Origin: Gammaproteobacteria bacterium
Lineage (GTDB): Bacteria; Pseudomonadota; Gammaproteobacteria; Eutrophobiales; Eutrophobiaceae
Reading direction: 5' to 3'
Length of the DNA: 16,832 bases
Assembly (NCBI GenBank): GCA_018676275.1
Contig: JABHFC010000368.1
Span: 1 to 16,832, forward strand
Positions 7,240 to 15,230 of the stretch are shown one piece after another. Numbering within the stretch: the stretch's first letter is position 1; every line of letters begins with the position of its first letter. The notes under the pieces were generated by a model that was not told the origin of the DNA, ran no database searches, and saw only the letters and a list, made by a program, of their open reading frames with translations. The translations under genes were made by a program, and so were the position numbers.

Positions 7240-8361
7240 ATGTTAGATCCAAATAATAAATTTGATTACTCTGAAGTTTTCAGTGTAGATAATGTCGAAC
7301 TAAAAGGTTTTTCGCGAAGTATTGCTGAACTCGAATGGCTGTTGTTAATCCTGGTTATTCTCTATCTGGTTACCCCCGGCACAGTTGTCGACAGCGAGTG
7401 GTTGATTATCAAAGCGTGTTTAGCCTTTGGCTCAATTGTTCTCGCATTTCGCTTCATGAATTTCTACAGAAAAGAGGCACAGTGGAAACTCATTTTCCAG
7501 GTCTGGTTAATGGTCCTGTTTATTACCTATGTGCTCTACTTCACAGGAAGAATTGATAGTCCTTTATTGAATCTCTACCTGCTTGTCATCATTACCAGTG
7601 GCTTGACACTGGGTAAGATTCATACGCTTATTATTCTGGCAACGATCACCTGCACCTATATTTATATGGGGATCCCTGCTTACCAGGACTACAAATCAAT
7701 ATCTTTGAATAGTATTGGTGTGATGATGACAGTATTTTCTCCCTATCTTCTGATCGCTTATCTGACGACAATGTTATCGGCTGATTTACATTATGCAAAA
7801 AAGATGTTCAAGCTTTTGTCGGAAACAGATGATATGACGGGTCTTGAAAATCTAAGAAGTTTTAATCAATCATTAGAGACCGAAATCAAAACTGCCACTC
7901 GCTATAATCGTGTCTTATCTATACTGATGATAGATGCTGATGGTTTGAAAGCGATAAATGATAATCACGGACATGAAGCAGGTAATACCCTGATCAAGAC
8001 AGTAGCGAATTCAGTACAATCCTGTTTGCGTGAAACAGATAAACTGGCACGCTTCGGTGGTGATGAATTTGTTGCTTTACTACCGGAAACAAATTCTGAG
8101 GCGGCGCTTGAAGTAGCTGAACGTATACGGAAAGCGGTTGAGAATACTTCAGCTGATGAGAAGGGAGTCATGATAAGAGCAACTGTTAGTATCGGCATTG
8201 CCAGTTTTCCTGTACACGCCAACCAGGCAGACGAACTTATGCTAAATGCCGATCGGGCCTTATATCAAAGCAAGGAAGAGGGAAGGAATAAGGTGTCTGT
8301 TCATGTATTTGATCTGGATGAAGAACAAAATATAGATACGAAAATAGAGGAAGAAGAATAA
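7240..8361 (+). CDS. Membrane-bound diguanylate cyclase (GGDEF)
   Basis: A 373-residue inner-membrane enzyme predicted to make cyclic di-GMP from two GTP. Residues about 28-185 form five or six membrane helices of an unassigned sensor region (MASE-like). The GGDEF domain follows: DDMTGLENLRSF, LSILMIDADGLKAINDNHGHEAG, and the intact catalytic GGDEF at residues 273-277. An RxxD product-inhibition site (RETD, 264-267) lies at the standard five-residue spacing, so feedback control is likely. There is no EAL domain. ATG at 7240 has no convincing Shine-Dalgarno. It is convergent with the large minus-strand operon, and its last codons overlap that operon's terminator. The sensed signal is unknown. 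Confidence 0.9.
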   Translation: MLDPNNKFDYSEVFSVDNVELKGFSRSIAELEWLLLILVILYLVTPGTVVDSEWLIIKACLAFGSIVLAFRFMNFYRKEAQWKLIFQVWLMVLFITYVLYFTGRIDSPLLNLYLLVIITSGLTLGKIHTLIILATITCTYIYMGIPAYQDYKSISLNSIGVMMTVFSPYLLIAYLTTMLSADLHYAKKMFKLLSETDDMTGLENLRSFNQSLETEIKTATRYNRVLSILMIDADGLKAINDNHGHEAGNTLIKTVANSVQSCLRETDKLARFGGDEFVALLPETNSEAALEVAERIRKAVENTSADEKGVMIRATVSIGIASFPVHANQADELMLNADRALYQSKEEGRNKVSVHVFDLDEEQNIDTKIEEEE

Positions 8362-8380
8362 AAGTTTCCTCTTCCCCTAT
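8341..8380 (-). terminator. Rho-independent terminator of the minus-strand operon
   Basis: Read on the minus strand from 8380, ATAGGGGAAGAGGAA pairs with TTCTTCTTCCTCTAT (15 bp, two G-U wobbles) around a 7-nt loop and is followed by TTTTC. It starts 15 nt after the cytochrome c stop. On the plus strand the two wobbles become A-C mismatches and no T-run follows, so it favours the minus-strand transcript. It overlaps the 3' end of the diguanylate cyclase gene. Confidence 0.6.
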
Positions 8381-8394
8381 TGGTGTGATTAATT

Positions 8395-8700
8395 CTATAG
8401 TCCGCTAAAGAAAGCAGCCAGGTTTTTGATATCATCATCACTCAAAGGTGCAACCATGGGTGCCATCATAGGGTCTTTCCTGTCGCCGTCTCGAAAAGCC
8501 TTTATCTGTTTAACAAGGTAACCATACTTCTGACCGGCAAGATTAGGCCAGATATCGTTATTACTAATACCTTTAGCGCCATGACAGGCCATGCAGGTAA
8601 CAGACTTGGCTTTACCAGCCGCAGCATCACCGGCAGCGTATGAAATGAAAGGCAGACAGCACATAGCTGCCAATACTATAAAGGATTTTAATTTGCTCAT
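8395..8700 (-). CDS. Small class I cytochrome c (c553/c4-half type)
   Basis: A 101-residue periplasmic monoheme cytochrome. The signal peptide (MSKLKSFIVL..., cleavage near SYA|AG) is followed by the heme attachment site CMACH (Cys36, Cys39, His40). The distal Met is probably one of Met78/79/82 in DPMMAPMVAPLS. It ends in the typical DIKNLAAFFSGL helix. It is the last gene of the operon, 26 nt after the hemerythrin, with GGAG about 9 nt before its ATG. The position suggests it is the electron donor to the CuA site of the heme-copper enzyme encoded by the same operon. Confidence 0.9.
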   Translation of the reverse strand: MSKLKSFIVLAAMCCLPFISYAAGDAAAGKAKSVTCMACHGAKGISNNDIWPNLAGQKYGYLVKQIKAFRDGDRKDPMMAPMVAPLSDDDIKNLAAFFSGL

Positions 8701-8726
8701 TTATCTATCTCCAGTGTTTTGAAAAA

Positions 8727-9122
8727 TTAATGTTCCAGAAAGCTATGCAATCTTGCGTCTTTTGTACTGAAATGATTTACGAACCATTCTTTTAAACTAA
8801 GACCGAACTTTTCATCATCAAGTACAGTTTCATCCGCATATTCATCCATGATATCCCTGATACTGTCTAGGAGTCGTTCATGGTCATCCTTATGATCTTC
8901 AAATTGATCATATTCAAGCTTCTTCATGACTTTTTCTTCCAGCGCAAAATGTGCCGATATTTTTTCGAATATTTCACCCAGGAAATCCATAACAGCTTCA
9001 GATGAACCATCCTTTTTTGCTTCTTCATATGATTCATTTATCAGATCAATCATTTCCTTATGCTCGAAATCGACTTCATCGATACCAACTTTAAAATCAT
9101 CACGCCATTCAACTAATACCAT
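8727..9122 (-). CDS. Bacteriohemerythrin
   Basis: A 131-residue single-domain hemerythrin without signal peptide. All diiron ligands are visible: His21, His58 and Glu62 (HFALE), His77 and His81 (HKDDH), and His117 and Asp122 (HFSTKD). The N-terminal LVEWRDDFKVGIDEVDFEHKEM is canonical. Cytoplasmic bacteriohemerythrins bind O2 and react with NO, and serve in sensing, storage or delivery. Of the two adjacent ATGs, 9122 has the better spacing (7 nt) to GAAGG; 9125 is the alternative. It starts 10 nt after the preceding gene, so it belongs to the operon, where O2 or NO handling fits. Confidence 0.92.
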   Translation of the reverse strand: MVLVEWRDDFKVGIDEVDFEHKEMIDLINESYEEAKKDGSSEAVMDFLGEIFEKISAHFALEEKVMKKLEYDQFEDHKDDHERLLDSIRDIMDEYADETVLDDEKFGLSLKEWFVNHFSTKDARLHSFLEH

Positions 9123-9132
9123 CATTTTTCCT

Positions 9133-9636
9133 TCACTTGAAATAAAAACCGCCCAGGTCTTTACGGAAATCTATTACAAAAAGTTCTCTTGGTTTAAGGT
9201 CGATTGAAACAGTAGTCTCATAATCAAAACCATCTTCTCTACTACTGTCTCTCAATTTAGTTACTAAATCATGTTTCCCCGGTTCGATCGCGATGCTTTC
9301 ATAGATGGATGTGGATCCATCTTTAGATAAACCTGTTGGTGTGTATGATTTACTCAATAAAATCACACCATCCATCGTTACCTCTATGAATACAGGGACT
9401 CTTTCCCTGGAACAATCCATTGGTCTGCGCATATTAGGTGCCAGCTCTGCAATTTCTTCGGGTGTGAATCTACGGCATTTTTCCTTACGTTCACTGCCAT
9501 GACTAAAGCTGACCATAATTAGTGCCAGAGACGGGTCATGATAGGTATAGCTTGGAGAATTCGAGAAATAGCCTATGCCGACAGCAAAAAATGTAAACGC
9601 GACGATTTGCCCAATAATGTAACGTATCTCAGGCAT
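9133..9636 (-). CDS. Membrane-anchored periplasmic protein of unknown function, partner of the cytochrome b fusion
   Basis: A 167-residue protein with one N-terminal membrane helix (about residues 6-24) and a beta-rich domain probably in the periplasm. Two cysteines stand out, Cys54 (EKCRRFTPEEI) and Cys75 (MRRPMDCSRER), perhaps a disulfide or metal site, along with His46. The C-terminal half (PVFIEVTMDGVILL..., GKHDLVTKLRDSSREDGFDY, DFRKDLGGFYFK) suggests an immunoglobulin-like sandwich. Its start overlaps the end of the cytochrome b-ferredoxin gene by 8 nt, indicating translational coupling. I do not recognise a named family. It is most likely a subunit or assembly factor of the fusion protein. 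Confidence 0.65.
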   Translation of the reverse strand: MPEIRYIIGQIVAFTFFAVGIGYFSNSPSYTYHDPSLALIMVSFSHGSERKEKCRRFTPEEIAELAPNMRRPMDCSRERVPVFIEVTMDGVILLSKSYTPTGLSKDGSTSIYESIAIEPGKHDLVTKLRDSSREDGFDYETTVSIDLKPRELFVIDFRKDLGGFYFK

Positions 9637-11200
9637 TATTATTCTCGCTATTTTCTTTCACATCTGATTGTTCAGTTTTTTCCAGGGCAAGTTTATTCAG
9701 ACGCTCGCGAAAACCCGATATCTCACTAAAGAATTTTTTACGCCGTGTAAGACCTGCCCAGTACTTTACAACTCGATTCTGATCAACACGTTTGCGTAAC
9801 ATCGGATCACGTTCGCCGGCTATACGTGCATCTGTCCATTTGATGCCAAGGCGGAAAGTACAGTCACCGTCTCGACAGCCGGTAAGAAATACACCGTCGG
9901 CGAGTTTTCTCGATAAAACAAAATCAATGAATGAAGGTGGCAGCATGGCGATACAAGGCATGGTTACCACGCCGACATTAGCATCAGTCAGGGCTTTCGG
10001 ATCAAGACTATTCTGACAGCCATAGACAATAACTCTGTCGTTGCCACTCAGGTTTTCCGATGCTGCTATGGTGTTATCTCTAAGTGCCTTAATCGGATCC
10101 AGGGGAAGTTCAATACCCGGTGATAACTCTGACTTGGTGCGAAATGGCGTGGCTGTGGGACAGGAACCGACACAGATTCCACAACTGGTACAGTTATCGG
10201 CAACTACAACCGCTTCTTTTTCATATGCACTGCCATCACTTCGTGGTTCCATGGTGATGGCGCTAAAAGGGCAGTCGGCGGCACAGCGGCTACAACCATT
10301 GCAGTTATCGAGATTAACAACAGCAACGGGTATCTTTTTGCCCGGTGGCATCCATGGCAAGAGCATCAAAAATGCTGTTGCTGCGATCAGTACGATCCAG
10401 ACTGTCAGACCGGGAACATGGTTTAACACCGGATAAACTGGCATATAGAACCAGTCGATATTGATCGTCGCCGGGATCATGGCAAGGTCAGCAGGAGCCT
10501 GACTGAGTGCCGGTTTTACAAAGGAAAGCACCATTAGCATGCTGAAGGTGCCGATCGCGAGTTCTTTTGGCGGGTTAACCCTGGGTGAGGCATGTCTTTG
10601 AATATGGATCCACATAACAAACAATAGAACCAGGGGCAGGGCTATGTGAATGAAAACCATCAGCGTGAAAAAACGACCACTTAACTTTGCATCAGAAAGA
10701 AAATTACGAGCAATGGACTCACCAAATAAAGGTAAGGAGTCGAGTAATTCGCCCGTAGTAATAGCAATGTACTGGGCAAGTTGATCCCAGACCATCCAGT
10801 AACCTGAAATACCGGCAGTAAATACCAACCAGAGCATGGGCACACCGGTAAACCAGGCAAACCAGCGTGAACTTCTGAACCGGTCCATGGCAAACTCACG
10901 TAGCAGATGCACCATCATCATGACTACCAATGCGTCAGACGCATAACGGTGCAAACTACGCATGATGCCGCCCGCATACCATTGTTCGTGAGTTAAATAT
11001 TCAAGCGAAGTGTAGGCCTGGGTGACACCTGTATCGAAGAAGATATACAGATACAGACCACTGACAACCACGATCCAGTAATAAAACCAGCCGAGGGCAC
11101 CGAGTTGATACAGAGGGTTCCATTTGGCGCCAAAGACCACATCGAACCAGTCCTCTATATGTTCAAATATTGTTCTTAATACTTTTTTCAGTGCTAACAC
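9629..11200 (-). CDS. Fusion protein: cytochrome b (N-terminal domain) - 2x[4Fe-4S] ferredoxin - MvhD-like iron-sulfur domain
   Basis: A 523-residue three-part redox protein. Residues 1-285 resemble the N-terminal half of bc1/b6-type cytochrome b, with two heme b histidine pairs at H-x13-H spacing (His84/His98 and His185/His199) plus extra membrane helices. The quinol-oxidation PEWY segment of the C-terminal half is absent. Residues 300-311 (CNGCSRCAADCP) and 337-348 (CTSCGICVGSCP) are two [4Fe-4S] motifs. Residues about 390-480 match the MvhD/hydrogenase delta family (VYGCQNS with Cys395, MPC, GCRDGDC with Cys442/447), a [2Fe-2S] domain that passes electrons between hydrogenase and heterodisulfide-reductase-type partners. 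The GTG start has AAGGAAG about 9 nt upstream. No hydrogenase or Hdr genes are nearby. It probably links the quinone pool to a cytoplasmic redox partner; direction and partner are unknown. Confidence 0.85.
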   Translation of the reverse strand: MLALKKVLRTIFEHIEDWFDVVFGAKWNPLYQLGALGWFYYWIVVVSGLYLYIFFDTGVTQAYTSLEYLTHEQWYAGGIMRSLHRYASDALVVMMMVHLLREFAMDRFRSSRWFAWFTGVPMLWLVFTAGISGYWMVWDQLAQYIAITTGELLDSLPLFGESIARNFLSDAKLSGRFFTLMVFIHIALPLVLLFVMWIHIQRHASPRVNPPKELAIGTFSMLMVLSFVKPALSQAPADLAMIPATINIDWFYMPVYPVLNHVPGLTVWIVLIAATAFLMLLPWMPPGKKIPVAVVNLDNCNGCSRCAADCPFSAITMEPRSDGSAYEKEAVVVADNCTSCGICVGSCPTATPFRTKSELSPGIELPLDPIKALRDNTIAASENLSGNDRVIVYGCQNSLDPKALTDANVGVVTMPCIAMLPPSFIDFVLSRKLADGVFLTGCRDGDCTFRLGIKWTDARIAGERDPMLRKRVDQNRVVKYWAGLTRRKKFFSEISGFRERLNKLALEKTEQSDVKENSENNNA

Positions 11201-11203
11201 GCT

Positions 11204-12073
11204 CTATGTTCTTCCTTTAATATTATTTTGACGCCACTCACGAATTATAAATGTTGCGATAGCACCGAGTATAAAGATTCCCATGAATATCCCTATAAAA
11301 ACAGAATAATCAAATTCATAACGACCCGTAAGCGGATCATAGATAGTACAAAACAAACGTACATTGTTTACCCAGCCTTCGACCAGGGTTGCTTCCGTAT
11401 GTTTTCCAAAAACCAGTTCTTTTAAGGGTTCGACCAGCATTGGTGGTTCGTACTTTACACCATAAATTTGTCGATAAACTACGCCTTCGCCATCGAGTAG
11501 TGTTACCTGGGACAGGTGGTCAAAACCTTTTGACGATTCAAAAAAGATAAAGCCTATATCATCGGCAAAAGTCTTAATCGTGCTTTCGTCGGTGCTTAGA
11601 AAATCCCAGTTTGGTATGTCCAGATTGCGCTCTTTTGCATATAAGCGCATACGTTCCGGGCTGTCTACGGCGGTATCGAAGCCAATACTTACAACCGAGA
11701 AACTATCATCGCCGAGAGCCTCCCTGGCAATCTTTACTACTTCGGCAAGATTATTAGTTAAGGTTGGGCAAATATGATGACAGCTTGTGTAGATTAAACT
11801 GACGATTAAAGGCTTACCACGATACTGGGTGATATCGATACTTTGCTTGTCTGTATTTACAAATGTGTAACTATCGATTTTTCTACTAATTGCAGCCTGA
11901 GAGAAAGCCAGCGCTTTGTCTTTATCGTAATTATCTGAGGCAGGGGCGTGCTGATGCTCTGTACCTGAAAGCTGGAAAGAAGACAGAAATAAAAAAACAA
12001 AACCAATTATTGCTGGAAATAATACATTGGTTGTTTTTTTATAGTCAGAGCATACTGATTTAGCTAATGGCAC
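11204..12073 (-). CDS. SCO1/SenC-type copper chaperone with C-terminal membrane helix
   Basis: A 289-residue protein of the SCO family, thioredoxin-fold copper chaperones that load or reduce the CuA site. It has an N-terminal anchor (about residues 16-36) and a copper motif with Cys98 and Cys102 in YTSCHHICPTLT. The conserved third ligand is His186 (GFDHLSQVTLLD). A second membrane helix near the C-terminus (about 257-277) follows a FCTIYDPLTGRY segment; this two-anchor form is longer than minimal SCO proteins. The GTG at 12073 is chosen because GGA lies 6 nt before it and it clears the cyoE stop; a longer GTG start at 12115 would overlap cyoE by 26 nt. It sits with the CuA subunit genes, like senC in norSY-senC clusters. 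Confidence 0.87.
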   Translation of the reverse strand: MPLAKSVCSDYKKTTNVLFPAIIGFVFLFLSSFQLSGTEHQHAPASDNYDKDKALAFSQAAISRKIDSYTFVNTDKQSIDITQYRGKPLIVSLIYTSCHHICPTLTNNLAEVVKIAREALGDDSFSVVSIGFDTAVDSPERMRLYAKERNLDIPNWDFLSTDESTIKTFADDIGFIFFESSKGFDHLSQVTLLDGEGVVYRQIYGVKYEPPMLVEPLKELVFGKHTEATLVEGWVNNVRLFCTIYDPLTGRYEFDYSVFIGIFMGIFILGAIATFIIREWRQNNIKGRT

Positions 12074-12089
12074 ATGTTTTCCACATAAT

Positions 12090-12956
12090 TTAAATAAACA
12101 ACACGTCCAGAACACATGCGCACAACAATAAGGTAAGTTGAATTAACGAAGCATGGAAGTTTTTTCGTGCAGTCCCCAGTGAAGGTGATTGTACCATGAC
12201 GTAACTCGTTTTGAGAAAATATAAGCCACCAGTAAGTGCACCCAGCAGGTATATCCAACCAAGCCCGTAGAAAAAGGGCAGTATCGAAACCACAAGCAAT
12301 GCCAGCGTATGTGCAAAGATTATTTTTGCAGCGACATCCTTTTCAAACACAGCCGGTAACATAGGCACGCCTGCCTGTTTGTAATCATCAGAAAACACAA
12401 ATGCCAGGCTCCAGAAGTGCGGAGGGGTCCACAGAAATAAAACAACCGCCAGCAACACCGGGATCATTGATAGTGAAGGGTCAACAACAGCAGCACCTGC
12501 AAGTACAGCAAAACTACCGGAAAGCCCACCAATGACGATATTCAGCCAGGTTCTGCGTTTTAACCAGACGGTATAGACAACACCATAGGTAAAGGCGCCC
12601 AGGAAAACGTAAAGAGCGGCAATTGAGTTTATCGCCAGGGCTGTGGATAAAACAGAAATTAACAGCATCAGGCAAATAACAGACATCCAGTATCTATCGG
12701 CCTGAAACCGGCCTGTAACAAAAGGCCGATTACGGGTGCGTTTCATAAGCGCATCAAGATCGCGTTCCATGAACTGATTGAAAGCACCGGCGCTTGCCGA
12801 AGACAGAAGAATGGCGAAAGAAAACAGAACTATCTTCCATGTCGCTGGTAATGGACCAGGCGTAACCGCAAGACCTGCCAGTCCGCTCAGCATGATTGCA
12901 AAACCAATCCTGAGCTTACAGACGGACGTTATCTCACGAATTACGCCGGACATCAT
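12090..12956 (-). CDS. cyoE: Protoheme IX farnesyltransferase (heme O synthase)
   Basis: A 288-residue polytopic inner-membrane UbiA-family prenyltransferase that adds a farnesyl group to heme B to make heme O. The signature NQFMERDLDALMKRTRNRP (residues 60-78) carries the Mg/diphosphate-binding Asp residues. YTVWLKRRTWLNIVIGGLSG and DYKQAGVPMLP are the other diagnostic blocks. The start has GAGG about 8 nt upstream; Met1 and Met2 are both possible. It lies 15 nt after the subunit I gene. Its presence implies that at least one enzyme of this locus uses heme O or A, which must be reconciled with an NO-reductase assignment. Confidence 0.95.
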   Translation of the reverse strand: MMSGVIREITSVCKLRIGFAIMLSGLAGLAVTPGPLPATWKIVLFSFAILLSSASAGAFNQFMERDLDALMKRTRNRPFVTGRFQADRYWMSVICLMLLISVLSTALAINSIAALYVFLGAFTYGVVYTVWLKRRTWLNIVIGGLSGSFAVLAGAAVVDPSLSMIPVLLAVVLFLWTPPHFWSLAFVFSDDYKQAGVPMLPAVFEKDVAAKIIFAHTLALLVVSILPFFYGLGWIYLLGALTGGLYFLKTSYVMVQSPSLGTARKNFHASLIQLTLLLCACVLDVLFI

Positions 12957-12971
12957 TACTATTACCTCAGC

Positions 12972-14660
12972 CTAGCGCAGAGGCCAGACTTCAGCGAGGT
13001 ATTTCCAGTTTACAAAGTAGTACAGTACGAAACTTGTGAAAAATACCGCAACCAGGATCAGTGTACCCGGAATGTTCGGATGCTCTTCACTTCCATATTC
13101 GCTAACCACTGTAGCTTCTTCTTCGGCTGCGACAGGTTCATTACTGGAGGCAATCTTTTTACCAAACAGAATTGAGCCGACTACCACCACGATAAAGATT
13201 GCGCCACCAAGGCCAGCTAAAACTGCACTCATGCCGTTCAGACCCATCATCAGGTTCGCCGCGCCGGGGAAGTCATAAGGAAGCACCGCGTCAGCCTGGG
13301 AGATATCCCAATGACGTCGTGGTACACCCAGGGTTCCCGCACCCATCATGAATACCGAAATACCCGCTACACCCAAACCGAATACATAGGGTTGAATCTT
13401 GGCAAACCAGGGCAATATGAGCTCGCGTTGAAAGATGAGAGGCACCAGTAGATAGGTGACCGCCATAAAGGCAAGTGTGGTACCAGCTACAACAGTTGCA
13501 TGGAAATGTCCCGGGACATATATGGTGTTATGAATAATCAGGTTGATTTGTTCCACACCCATAACGACACCGGAAATACCGCCGAGGAAACCAAACAGTA
13601 TCAGGGAGATAAACATTCCTGAGAACGCTGGATTACCCCATGGGCATTTGCGTAGCCACTCGAAAAGACCATTGGTATAGCCTTTCTTTCGTTGCGCTGC
13701 TTCCATCGAGCCCGGAACGGTCAGACCATGAATCATACTGCCGAGTACCGCCAGGTAGATGGCATAACTGGTGTTGAATATTTTCCATTCGGAACTGATA
13801 CCCGGATCAACCAGTAAATGGTGAGCACTGGCAAGTTGTAGAAACAGGATATACAGCAGGAATGCACCACGACTGACCTTTTCTGATAAAGGCTTCGCAC
13901 CCAGTGTTACCGCCGATATCAAATACCAGATGGAAATGTGTGCAGCTACATTTATTTGTTGTGACGAGTGACCGAAGGCCCACCATACCGTTCGATACAT
14001 TAATGTATCAAGATGGTTCACATAACCGATAGACCAGAGAAAGGTTGGTATCAGGATGATTGCACCGGAGGCGATGGTGAACACGGCAATGATAGCCGCA
14101 ACTGTTGCACCAAAGGTAACCAGTGGCACCGAGCCCTCATAGGTCTTCTCCTGTTTCGCGATAACCAGGGTACCAAAGAAGACGAAACAGCCGACCAGGG
14201 CTCCCACCGCAAATAGTATGACTCCTGCATAAAAAGAAGGATCTGCCTTTAACGGTACGTAGGAGGTAAACATCACACTGGAGTTGCCCTGTAGTACGGC
14301 AACGTTAGTGATAAGCGCACCAATTAGCATTAGCGCAAATCCAGCCCAGGCTATTTTCGGCGTTGCCAGGCGGCAACCTAATAGTACGGATGATGCGAAA
14401 TACAACACCGCTATTTCAAAGAAAATAATCCAGACCACCAGCAGGTTTATACCATGTGCAGTTAATGCGAGGTAAAACCAGTCAGCAGGCAGTAAATGGA
14501 CAGCCTTCCAACGTGTCAGTGCCACCATTATTCCGAAGATTCCGCCTACGAGAAGGAAGACCACCGCAACAACAGCATTGGCTTTAATCAGGTTTTCCGC
14601 TGATTTATAAACACGTAGTCCCGTCGTTTGGCATATTCTGTATTGTTCTTTAATTGCCAT
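12972..14660 (-). CDS. B-family heme-copper reductase subunit I lacking the active-site Tyr; candidate nitric oxide reductase (NorY/sNOR-like)
   Basis: A 562-residue protein with about 13-14 membrane helices, related to the ba3-type (B-family) catalytic subunit. Ligands are visible: low-spin heme His69 (LTAHGIN) and His387, CuB ligands His231, His280 and His281 (ASAHHLLVDPG), and high-spin heme His385 (YVPGHFHAT). The oxidase motif GHPxxY, with its cross-linked Tyr four residues after the His, reads GHSSQQ here, so Gln235 replaces Tyr. This loss is typical of NO reductases derived from oxygen reductases (sNOR, eNOR, bNOR). The C-terminal extension (about 505-562) is an acidic linker and one extra helix, like a fused ba3 subunit IIa. 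It starts 3 nt after subunit II. Annotation as cytochrome c oxidase subunit I is the likely automated call and cannot be excluded. Confidence 0.85.
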   Translation of the reverse strand: MAIKEQYRICQTTGLRVYKSAENLIKANAVVAVVFLLVGGIFGIMVALTRWKAVHLLPADWFYLALTAHGINLLVVWIIFFEIAVLYFASSVLLGCRLATPKIAWAGFALMLIGALITNVAVLQGNSSVMFTSYVPLKADPSFYAGVILFAVGALVGCFVFFGTLVIAKQEKTYEGSVPLVTFGATVAAIIAVFTIASGAIILIPTFLWSIGYVNHLDTLMYRTVWWAFGHSSQQINVAAHISIWYLISAVTLGAKPLSEKVSRGAFLLYILFLQLASAHHLLVDPGISSEWKIFNTSYAIYLAVLGSMIHGLTVPGSMEAAQRKKGYTNGLFEWLRKCPWGNPAFSGMFISLILFGFLGGISGVVMGVEQINLIIHNTIYVPGHFHATVVAGTTLAFMAVTYLLVPLIFQRELILPWFAKIQPYVFGLGVAGISVFMMGAGTLGVPRRHWDISQADAVLPYDFPGAANLMMGLNGMSAVLAGLGGAIFIVVVVGSILFGKKIASSNEPVAAEEEATVVSEYGSEEHPNIPGTLILVAVFFTSFVLYYFVNWKYLAEVWPLR

Positions 14661-14663
14661 TTT

Positions 14664-15209
14664 CTATGTCCCCTCGTTATCGACTACGTACATCCTGCCG
14701 AGCATCTGATGATGTCCGATTCCACAATACTCATTACAAACAATGCCGAATTCTCCGCTTGTCGTCGGAGTGATTGTGATGACCATTTCGTAGTCAGGAT
14801 GTATCTGCAAATTGATATTTACTGGCTGTAAAGAGAAACCATGCATCCAGTCCAGAGAAGAGAGATGCAGGCGATAACTTTTACCCTTTTCCAGTTCCAG
14901 AATCGGCCACCATTGCCAGAGCCGGGCGATCAGGTATACATCTTCGCCGACGGGCGGATGTACAACCGGGTAACCAGATTCTTCACGAACTGTATATTTA
15001 TCCACCATTGTCTGTGTCTTGGCAGAAAAATCTTCAGCTGTGATCCGATATGCTTCATTGGACAGGTTTTGTTCGCCGTATGCATGCCAGTAAACCATCA
15101 TGAAAAACATGATTAGTCCCCAGACAAACGCGATGATGACCCACATAAGTTCTGATTTTGGAACAGGCTCGTTCCACCAGATCTTATTTTTTGGAGGGCT
15201 AACTGACAT
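14664..15209 (-). CDS. CuA-containing subunit II of the heme-copper reductase (NorS/CoxB-like)
   Basis: A 181-residue protein with a single N-terminal membrane helix (about 22-43) and a periplasmic cupredoxin domain. The binuclear CuA site is complete: His123 (LDWMHGFSLQ), Cys158, Glu160, Cys162, His166 and Met169 in CNEYCGIGHHQM. It receives electrons from cytochrome c or a cupredoxin and passes them to subunit I. It is shorter than A-family subunit II, in the range of ba3-type forms with one membrane helix. A strong AAGGAGAG lies 8 nt before the ATG. Together with subunit I and the SCO gene, the order matches norS-norY-senC clusters of ammonia oxidisers (from family knowledge). Confidence 0.9.
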   Translation of the reverse strand: MSVSPPKNKIWWNEPVPKSELMWVIIAFVWGLIMFFMMVYWHAYGEQNLSNEAYRITAEDFSAKTQTMVDKYTVREESGYPVVHPPVGEDVYLIARLWQWWPILELEKGKSYRLHLSSLDWMHGFSLQPVNINLQIHPDYEMVITITPTTSGEFGIVCNEYCGIGHHQMLGRMYVVDNEGT

Positions 15210-15230
15210 AGTGTTCTCTCCTTAAAATTA

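Noticed and set aside
8904..8917. TTGATCATATTCAA, a near match to the FNR/DNR box
   Set aside because: It has one mismatch and lies within the hemerythrin coding region with no gene start at a suitable distance.
12074..12115. Longer GTG start for the SCO protein
   Set aside because: It overlaps cyoE by 26 nt without a ribosome site; the GTG at 12073 has one. Kept only as an alternative.
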